From: Candidatus Altimarinota bacterium
GTDB taxonomy: Bacteria > Patescibacteriota > Gracilibacteria > UBA4473
Reading direction: 5' to 3'
Assembly (NCBI GenBank): GCA_021736215.1
Contig: JAIPGI010000006.1
Coordinates: 1 to 64,000 of the forward strand
DNA: 64,000 bases
The notes beneath the pieces are model-generated. The model had not been told where the DNA came from. It searched no databases and saw only the letters and a program-made list of their open reading frames with translations. The position numbers were made by a program, and so were the translations under genes. Each line of letters begins with the position of its first letter. The first letter of the stretch is position 1. Shown here in pieces: positions 58,698-64,000 of this stretch.

Positions 58698-59621
58698 ATG
58701 AAGCGCTTCATTTTTGGTTTCTTTGGAGGTTTGATTCTCTCAAGTACGGTATTCGCACAGAATTTCGAATTGGAAACGGTGCGCACACCAGAAGTTCCAG
58801 GGTTTTTTATGATCCGAATCTTTGCGGGAGAAAACAACACTCCACTCCCAATTCAGAATGTTTTTGTTCAAAATTATAGTGAAGAAGAAGCCTCTAAATA
58901 TGAAGAACTCATTCCGTTTATTGAAGAATTTGGAGGAAAAATAGTTGGCATACAATCTCTCAGTGAATACGCAATAAGCCAATACAATCGTATTGTTTTT
59001 TTGGGAGAAGATCCTACTCACGAATTTTTATCTTTTCTCGCTCCCGTCAATGATCAGATATTAGAAGAATTTGAAAAATTTTCACGCGAAAATCTTGGTC
59101 CTATTTTTATAGAAAATATCACGCTTTCTCTTGGAGGGAACGCAAGCGAAATATTCCCTACCAATCCACAAACATTGGGAAATGATCCTGTTTATTTCGT
59201 GGGAAAATTTGAAAAACCTATGAAAACACGAATGGAAATCAAAGGGAATTGGTCTGAAGGTGATTTTTTTGCAGAAGCTCCAGTCAATCTCAATGACGAG
59301 GATCTTTCTCATGGTCCCATTGCCAAAGAACTTCCTTATATTTGGGAAGAGCTCTGGAAATTAGAAAATGCTCCTCAAGAAATCGAAAAACCAGCAACTC
59401 CATGGAACTTTTCTATGATAGATGCTTTTCCCTTCATTCTTTTGTTATTAGGATGTGTTGTTTTTTATCGTATTATTGTCGAAGTAAAACGTCGTAGAAA
59501 ACAAGATAATATCTTTGAGGAATCCATAAAACTCAATCAAAATCCTCAGAACTGGGAAAAGTCCCTCCAACCCCCAGTTTCCGACGAAGATTTGCCTTTT
59601 ACCGTAGAAAAGAAACAATAA
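58698..59621 (+). CDS. Secreted, C-terminally membrane-anchored hypothetical protein
   Basis: The 307-residue protein has a signal peptide (MKRFIFGFFGGLILSSTVFAQNF), an outside domain of about 220 residues, one membrane helix (FILLLLGCVVFYRIIVEV) and a short basic/acidic inside tail. The outside part contains IVFLGEDPTHEF and NPQTLGNDPVYFVGKFEKPMKTRMEIKGNW, a stretch reminiscent of VIT/VWA-type proteins, though weak. The function is not assigned. It starts 38 bp after the M23/SLH gene, and the next small gene follows by 27 bp. Confidence 0.75.
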   Translation: MKRFIFGFFGGLILSSTVFAQNFELETVRTPEVPGFFMIRIFAGENNTPLPIQNVFVQNYSEEEASKYEELIPFIEEFGGKIVGIQSLSEYAISQYNRIVFLGEDPTHEFLSFLAPVNDQILEEFEKFSRENLGPIFIENITLSLGGNASEIFPTNPQTLGNDPVYFVGKFEKPMKTRMEIKGNWSEGDFFAEAPVNLNDEDLSHGPIAKELPYIWEELWKLENAPQEIEKPATPWNFSMIDAFPFILLLLGCVVFYRIIVEVKRRRKQDNIFEESIKLNQNPQNWEKSLQPPVSDEDLPFTVEKKQ

Positions 59622-59648
59622 TTTTGTAATTCTTAATATCTTTAGAAA

Positions 59649-59831
59649 ATGGGATATGATTTAGAACGAAAAGATGGATTTCCAGGAGTAGGTATTGTTG
59701 AGGGAAGCAATGATGAAACAACTCTCGATATGCAGGGGAATGGTAATACGCCTGTCACTACTAATGATTTGGAAATCCTCAAAAATATTATGACAATCAA
59801 TGTAAACAAGCTTCTAAAAGAAGGGAAATAG
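59649..59831 (+). CDS. Small hypothetical protein (60 residues)
   Basis: MGYDLERKDGFPGVGIVEGSNDETTLDMQGNGNTPVTTNDLEILKNIMTINVNKLLKEGK is a soluble, acidic, low-complexity-ended small protein. It follows the membrane-anchored protein gene by 27 bp with the same strand and composition, which supports it, but there is no family and no clear ribosome-binding site. Confidence 0.45.
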   Translation: MGYDLERKDGFPGVGIVEGSNDETTLDMQGNGNTPVTTNDLEILKNIMTINVNKLLKEGK

Positions 59832-59988
59832 TCTCATAGCTTGTTTGTTCTTTTCAATTTCATCTATCAAAGCCTTACCCTTGTCGTCTTTGTGCTGAGC
59901 ATTGAGAAAATATTTCTCATCTTGTCAGAGACGAGAAGTTTCAGGCTTTGAATCAATCATTTTTTTCACACAAACAAGAGGTGTTGTT

Positions 59989-60339
59989 ATGGCCAAAAAA
60001 CAAATAATTCCTTTAGGGAATGAAGAACTGTTATCGCTCCTCCAATCTGGAGGAAGTCTCACTTTCAGACGAAAAGGAAGAGCCCACCGATGTATTCAAA
60101 CGGGGGATGTAACAAAAAACTCCAAGAAATATCGCATTGCAAAAAGCAATGAAATTCTTGGAAGAGCAAGAAATAATTATTCATCCTCTCGAATATTGAA
60201 CAATAGTAAAACCGCCTATCGTGATCGTGTCGATGACGTTCGATGTCCTCACTGTGGTGAATGGAATTTTAAGGTAGCTCTGGGGATGAGAAGCTGTACA
60301 CGTTGTAAAGAAATGTTCAATGTAAAATGCTATTTCTAA
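59989..60339 (+). CDS. Small zinc-ribbon protein
   Basis: From ATG 59989 (AAGAGG upstream) the 116-residue protein begins MAKKQIIPLGNEELLSLLQSGGSL and is basic in the middle (RARNNYSSSRILNNSKTAYRDR). The C-terminal end is a zinc ribbon, CPHCGEWNFKVALGMRSCTRCKEMFNVKC. It may bind nucleic acid. The open frame is longer at 59902, but the start at MAKK fits composition better. A strong terminator follows. Confidence 0.7.
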   Translation: MAKKQIIPLGNEELLSLLQSGGSLTFRRKGRAHRCIQTGDVTKNSKKYRIAKSNEILGRARNNYSSSRILNNSKTAYRDRVDDVRCPHCGEWNFKVALGMRSCTRCKEMFNVKCYF

Positions 60340-60365
60340 ACAATTATTCTGAAACTTTCCTTTCC

Positions 60366-60402
60366 AAAAAGCAGGAGTGATCCCCTCACTTCTGCTTTTT
60401 CC
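60366..60402 (+). terminator. Rho-independent terminator
   Basis: AAAAAGCAGGAGTG, ATCCCC, TCACTTCTGCTTTTT (one mismatch). It lies after the zinc-ribbon gene and before the convergent nuclease gene. Confidence 0.9.
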
Positions 60403-60441
60403 CAATTTAAATTTTTCTTTTTGGAAATTGAAAATCAACAA

Positions 60442-61074
60442 TCACTTCTCCCATCTTCCAACCTTTGCTTCCTTGGCCTGCGCTTCATACACATGAAACT
60501 CCTCTTTCCGTTCAAAGGGGAAATAATAGTATCCTTTTGCAAACCCCCTCTTCAAGAGTTCTGCATTGGCATCTACTCCTTCTTCGCTAAATACATACGC
60601 AAGCGTTCTTCCATATTTATCGATTTGGTCTCCGACAGAATCCGAAATTAAACAAACCTTTGAAGAATCTTTCAAAATATCACGAAGCGCATCCGCCGCT
60701 TCCAGTGCAAATGGCTGAAGAGGTTTTCGGGGATCTTTGTCTTCGGGAGTATCAATGCCAATAAATCGAACTTTCGCATCTTCATCGACCACAATCGTAT
60801 CCCCATCAATAATCCGTGAGAGCTCCGCCCAACGACAATTCTGGGGGTAGTTTTCTTGCGCAAAGTTACAATTCGTTGAGCAAATTATTTGTTCAACAAT
60901 TTTTTCTTGAGGAATAAATTCTGATAGATCTCTGTCTTTATCTGGCAAAACAGCCGAACAAGATGTTAAAAGAAGTCCCCCCAGTATTGTCATTCCCGAC
61001 CTGATCGGGAATCTAGCTATAAGAATTTTTATTTTTTTAACAGAGCGAAGCGAAGTAACTACAAAATGTTTCAT
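60442..61074 (-). CDS. Staphylococcal-type nuclease (SNase), probable lipoprotein
   Basis: Thermonuclease-family proteins cut DNA and RNA with Ca2+. The conserved residues are present: DGDTIVVDEDAKVRFIGIDTPE and KYGRTLAYVF, with EAQAKEAKVGRWEK at the C-terminus. From ATG 61074 (MKHFVVTSLRSVKKIKILI) it has 210 residues and a likely lipobox LLTSC after a hydrophobic stretch. The codons for FPIRSGMT are those of a CCCGATCAGGTCGGG palindrome, so a repeat forms part of the signal peptide. Two further in-frame ATGs upstream are in another repeat and are less likely. Confidence 0.85.
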   Translation of the reverse strand: MKHFVVTSLRSVKKIKILIARFPIRSGMTILGGLLLTSCSAVLPDKDRDLSEFIPQEKIVEQIICSTNCNFAQENYPQNCRWAELSRIIDGDTIVVDEDAKVRFIGIDTPEDKDPRKPLQPFALEAADALRDILKDSSKVCLISDSVGDQIDKYGRTLAYVFSEEGVDANAELLKRGFAKGYYYFPFERKEEFHVYEAQAKEAKVGRWEK

Positions 61075-61125
61075 CGCCTTACATTCTATTTCAGGATCCT
61101 CGACAAGCGAGGATGACATTAATGT

Positions 61126-61692
61126 TTATTTAAGGAAATATTCATGTATGCGTTTCTCTCCAGCAATCTCTGGATGAAATGCCAAAGCAAGAAAATTTCC
61201 CTGCTCCACCATCACTGGCTCACCCTTATACATGGCAAGAACCTTGATCCCTCCCCCCTTGAAAAGGGGGGGTGAGGGGGGGTTATTTTGGGGATGAGAT
61301 TTTATTTTGAACCTCGGTGCCCGAATGAAAACACCTCGCAAATTCGGAAATTGTTTGGACTCAAGTTCTGCAGAAAATGATTCTTGTTGGGCTCCATATC
61401 CATTCCGATCAACGTCGATATCCATCCCCAAATACGAGCACAATATCGCTCCGGCACACGTTCCAAGAATTCTTAATTCTTCTTTCTTCATTCTTCTTTC
61501 CAAAAGTTCCCACATATGGAAACTTTTGAGTAACTTCACCATCGTCGTACTCTCTCCTCCAGGGATAATGAGATGTGTAATATCCTGTAAATCCTCCAAA
61601 GAACGAACCAATACAAAGTCCCGCCCCATACCTCGAAGCAATGACGCATGCTCTGCGAATGATCCCTGAAGTGCCAAAATCCCTACTTTCAT
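61126..61692 (-). CDS. pdxT: Pyridoxal 5'-phosphate synthase glutaminase subunit PdxT, with repeat-derived insert
   Basis: PdxT releases ammonia from glutamine for PdxS. The class I glutaminase triad is complete: Cys in ILGTCAGAILC, and His/Glu in LAFHPEIAGEKR; the GGESTTM loop is also present. The 188-residue protein has an extra loop NNPPSPPLFKGGG (residues about 143-155) between RAPRF and VLAMYKGEP. This is encoded by a CCCCCCTT/AAGGGGGG palindromic repeat (about 61250-61300). Typical PdxT has a short loop at this place. The gene is next to pdxS with a 174-bp repeat-holding gap. Confidence 0.93.
   Translation of the reverse strand: MKVGILALQGSFAEHASLLRGMGRDFVLVRSLEDLQDITHLIIPGGESTTMVKLLKSFHMWELLERRMKKEELRILGTCAGAILCSYLGMDIDVDRNGYGAQQESFSAELESKQFPNLRGVFIRAPRFKIKSHPQNNPPSPPLFKGGGIKVLAMYKGEPVMVEQGNFLALAFHPEIAGEKRIHEYFLK
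61250..61300. repeat. CCCCCCTT-GAA-AAGGGGGG palindromic repeat inside pdxT
   Basis: The repeat is in frame and encodes NNPPSPPLFKGGG, the usual translation of a repeat type seen widely in bacterial genomes. Confidence 0.85.
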
Positions 61693-61729
61693 GAGTAAAA
61701 AATACAAAAGTCATCCTGGCTTGTCCAGG

Positions 61730-61799
61730 ATCCTATAAGCACGGAAATTCCATGCTGAGCGACCTGCCGAAGGCAGGAGTGAATTATTTTATCTTCATG
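61730..61799 (+). repeat. 70-bp interspersed repeat, copy B
   Basis: It aligns without gaps to 29491-29560 and holds the hairpin CTGCC-GAA-GGCAG. Flanking it are CCTGG-CTTGT-CCAGG (near 61715) and ATTCCGG-ACAAG-CCGGAAT (near 61843) hairpins of a common GTCATTCC type. Confidence 0.8.
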
Positions 61800-61866
61800 T
61801 TTTGAAGTATTTATCATAAACTTTCTAAACGCTCAAGATTCCGGACAAGCCGGAATGACAAAGGAG

Positions 61867-62730
61867 TTACCGTCCTGCAAACTTGGTATCAAGCTTATCG
61901 ATTTCCAAACTTTTCATCGGAGAACCGAGACCCTCTGATACTTTGGCCAATACTTCTGGTTTATCGTAATTCATAGTTGCCTGCACGATAGCTTTTGCCA
62001 TTTGAGATGGATTCTCTGAAGCAAAAATTCCCGATCCCACAAAGACCCCTTCTGCTCCCATTTGCATCATCAGTGCCGCATCGGCGGGGGTTGCAATTCC
62101 TCCCGCAACAAATGTCACCACGGGAAGTCTTTTTGTTTTGAACACTTCCATAACGAGATTCAAATTAACTCTGTATTCAAGAGCTTTTTCCTTAAGATTC
62201 TCTTTGGTAAGGTCAGCAATTTCTCGCTGAATCTGCTTCCAGTGTCGAACTGCTTCGACGATATTTCCCGTTCCTGCTTCTCCCTTCGTTCGGATCATAG
62301 CGGCTCCCTCATCAATACGGCGAAGCGCTTCTCCCAAATTACGAGCTCCACAAACAAAAGGCAATTTGAATTTTGATTTTTCGATATGGGCTTCGTCATC
62401 TGCAGGAGTCAATACTTCTGATTCATCAATAAAATCTATTTTCAACGCTTCTAAGATTTGCGCTTCGACAAAATGTCCAATTCGCACCTTGGCCATGACG
62501 GGAATAGTCACTGCCGCCTGAATTTCTTTGAGAAGGCGAGGATCACTCATACGAGCAACTCCCCCATCACGACGAATAATAGAGGGAATCCTCTCCAGAG
62601 CCATCACTGCTACCGCTCCTGCACTCTCCGCGATACAAGCCTGTTCGGCCGTCATCACATCCATAATAACCCCTCCTTTGAGCATTCGAGCCAAGCCCGA
62701 TTTGAGTTCGAAAGTGTTTTTCTGAACCAT
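61867..62730 (-). CDS. pdxS: Pyridoxal 5'-phosphate synthase lyase subunit PdxS
   Basis: PdxS makes PLP from ribose 5-phosphate, glyceraldehyde 3-phosphate and ammonia. The 287-residue TIM barrel is close to the family throughout: [47 protein letters not shown] (Lys in KVRIGHF), [10 protein letters not shown] and [30 protein letters not shown]. The length is normal. Together with pdxT it shows de novo vitamin B6 synthesis, which is notable for a genome with so little other biosynthesis here. Confidence 0.97.
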   Translation of the reverse strand: MVQKNTFELKSGLARMLKGGVIMDVMTAEQACIAESAGAVAVMALERIPSIIRRDGGVARMSDPRLLKEIQAAVTIPVMAKVRIGHFVEAQILEALKIDFIDESEVLTPADDEAHIEKSKFKLPFVCGARNLGEALRRIDEGAAMIRTKGEAGTGNIVEAVRHWKQIQREIADLTKENLKEKALEYRVNLNLVMEVFKTKRLPVVTFVAGGIATPADAALMMQMGAEGVFVGSGIFASENPSQMAKAIVQATMNYDKPEVLAKVSEGLGSPMKSLEIDKLDTKFAGR

Positions 62731-62795
62731 TTTCTAAAAACTATGCGTTCGCATTGTACAAATTGAGAAAAAAATGGCGAGAAGAATTTTTCGAG

Positions 62796-63644
62796 TTAGG
62801 CTACGTTCTTGATAGGTTCTATCGTGTTTTCCAACATTTTCAATGTATCTGACGACCAAAGCCTCTCTACACGTATGTGTAATTCTTGAATTTTTTTAAG
62901 AACCTTGTTTTCTAAACGATTTTTCTTTTTTTTCAGTTCTTGTTGTTGATTTATGATCTTTTGAAGCGATTCATTTCTTATTCCCCTATCCGCCTGCTGC
63001 AATAATTCCCCCATCAGAGTGATCCCATTATTTATGTTAAAAGTCATTCCTGATGTTTCTTGGAAAAAAATACCATCTCCATAAACATCCTTCAATCGAT
63101 GTTCTCCACTTTTTAAATCGGTTTCCAAAAATGCACTTTCAATATTTTTTAGCATTATTTCGTATTCATTTTTTACTTGAACAAATTCTTCATAATAATG
63201 CACGAGCTCATCCACTGGCATATCAGAAATCTCTCCATGAGATTGTCGCATAGTGTAAAAATAATCTTCCTTATCAGTAATTTTCTGTTCGAATTGTTTA
63301 CTTTGTTCATCAAAATCATTCCCTTGCTTTTGAAATAAAACATCTATCGATTCTATTTCTTCCTCCAAATAAGCAACTAACTCCTGTTTCACCACTTCAT
63401 CACGAACCAACCCAGCCACTTTCCCATCCTCAAAACGAAGTTCCTTCTCCGCGTAACATGGTTTTATAGCTCCTAAAACCAATTGTTGCGTTTCGCTTAT
63501 AACATTTTTTATAAGCTCATCTAAATGAGAAAGATTGTCCCTCGTCTCTCCTCCTTTCATTTTCATACGTACCTGTTCAACAATAAATCGAACCATCGAT
63601 TGCTCTTGCTGTAGGTGTTCTGGAAGTTCTTTTTTAATAGACAT
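62796..63644 (-). CDS. Hypothetical coiled-coil protein
   Basis: The 282-residue protein is almost wholly helical and charged, with heptad-like runs (EEEIESIDVLFQKQGNDFDEQSKQFEQKITDKEDYF and KIINQQQELKKKKNRLENKVLKKIQELHIRVERL). There is no signal peptide or membrane segment. No family is recognised. The start ATG (MSIKKELPEHLQQEQS) is followed by a polar helix. It is on the same strand as pdxS. Confidence 0.7.
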   Translation of the reverse strand: MSIKKELPEHLQQEQSMVRFIVEQVRMKMKGGETRDNLSHLDELIKNVISETQQLVLGAIKPCYAEKELRFEDGKVAGLVRDEVVKQELVAYLEEEIESIDVLFQKQGNDFDEQSKQFEQKITDKEDYFYTMRQSHGEISDMPVDELVHYYEEFVQVKNEYEIMLKNIESAFLETDLKSGEHRLKDVYGDGIFFQETSGMTFNINNGITLMGELLQQADRGIRNESLQKIINQQQELKKKKNRLENKVLKKIQELHIRVERLWSSDTLKMLENTIEPIKNVA

Positions 63645-63722
63645 CTTTTGTATTTTATATCAAATACATATTTTGTCAACTCACTTCTAAATATAACAAA
63701 ATCAATAAAAAAACACAATTTT

Positions 63723-64000
63723 TTACATATCTAATTTTTTTTCACTGGGAATGGGGGGTTGTGCAGAAATGTCTTCAATAATTTCGTTTTCTTGAACGAG
63801 TAATTTTCTCTCTCTAAAACAAAACATGATAACCACAAAAGGAATAACAAATCCCATGACGACCTTGGACCACATCAACCAACCCAACGCATCATAGTTC
63901 TGAGGAACTAAAATATTCCCCGCGCTGTCCTGCACTTCCCGCGTCACAACGAAAATTTGATTTAAATACTTACTGATAAGCTGTCCTCCATTGAGTGCCA
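63723..64000 (-). CDS. Partial membrane protein (N-terminus beyond window)
   Basis: The reverse frame is open from the right edge to the stop at 63723, giving at least 91 residues: ALNGGQLISKYLNQIFV... then VTREVQDSAGNILVPQNYDALGWLMW, one membrane helix (VVMGFVIPFVVIMFCF) and a cytoplasmic-like tail (RERKLLVQENEIIEDISAQPPIPSEKKLDM). A GTG at 63947 exists but there is no reason to start there, as the frame is open upstream. The family is unknown. Confidence 0.65.
   Translation of the reverse strand, partial: ALNGGQLISKYLNQIFVVTREVQDSAGNILVPQNYDALGWLMWSKVVMGFVIPFVVIMFCFRERKLLVQENEIIEDISAQPPIPSEKKLDM

Noticed and set aside
1-64000. UGA recoded as glycine
   Set aside because: Several conserved proteins end at UGA at the expected place and no conserved gene needs read-through.

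Overview
This window is a gene-dense, AT-rich stretch of bacterial chromosome with no rRNA operon and no CRISPR array. I infer a member of the Candidate Phyla Radiation (Patescibacteria), with Peregrinibacteria as the best but unproven guess. The basis is the mix of core information genes with many short secreted or membrane proteins of unknown family, several SLH-domain surface proteins, a sortase, LemA/TPM and SIMPL proteins, and little metabolism. UGA is used as a stop codon (for example at the end of the PurE-like gene), so the UGA-glycine code of Gracilibacteria and Absconditabacteria is not in use.

Layout. 1-2750 is the edge of a phage-like or other mobile region: a helix-turn-helix protein, two DNA methyltransferases (one fused to a ParB domain) and a winged-helix-like protein, all on the minus strand. 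2750-3500 is a repeat-rich tRNA-Ser locus. 3500-11600 holds a phospholipid-synthesis-type enzyme, a sortase, TrpRS, a LOG protein, GlyRS and an SLH protein. 11600-12200 is a tRNA-Asp followed by two 188-bp tandem repeats. 12290-32220 holds an ArsP-type permease, an epimerase, a PurE-like protein, HisRS, RecR, a glycosyltransferase, a RAYT transposase, LeuRS, an MFS transporter, 3D/peptidoglycan-binding and SLH proteins, a DHH phosphoesterase, a lactate permease and a SIMPL protein. Two tRNA-Leu genes follow. 33000-42500 holds MscS, a stand-alone C-terminal half of CarB, an Lgt-like protein, a protein with tandem PilC/GspF N-terminal-like domains, CTP synthase, a nitronate-monooxygenase-family protein and RuvB. 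About 970 bp without a gene (42.5-43.5 kb) shows strong RNA structure. 43500-55720 holds YlxR, S1, DnaB, lipoproteins, a SprT-like protein, SIMPL, LemA, TPM, CorA, TauE and PepD. A repeat-rich tRNA-Arg locus follows, then an M23/SLH protein, a nuclease lipoprotein and the PdxS/PdxT pair.

The genes fit a cell-envelope theme (SLH surface anchoring, M23 hydrolase, sortase, lipoproteins, mechanosensitive channel) set among translation, replication and recombination genes. Several envelope genes have recognisable sigma70-type promoters that would start transcription 0-20 nt before the start codon, which suggests leaderless or very short-leader mRNAs.

The most unusual content is repetitive. A 48-49 bp palindromic element with AATTTGTA/TACAAATT arms, usually bounded by TCGA, lies beside tRNA-Ser, tRNA-Asp and tRNA-Arg. 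At the Asp and Arg loci it comes with duplicated pieces of the tRNA gene about 180-188 bp away. GTAG-footed REP palindromes accompany a RAYT gene, and one lies in frame inside that gene. Degenerate heptanucleotide repeats and other palindromes have entered coding sequences in frame in the epimerase, YlxR, PdxT and nuclease genes.
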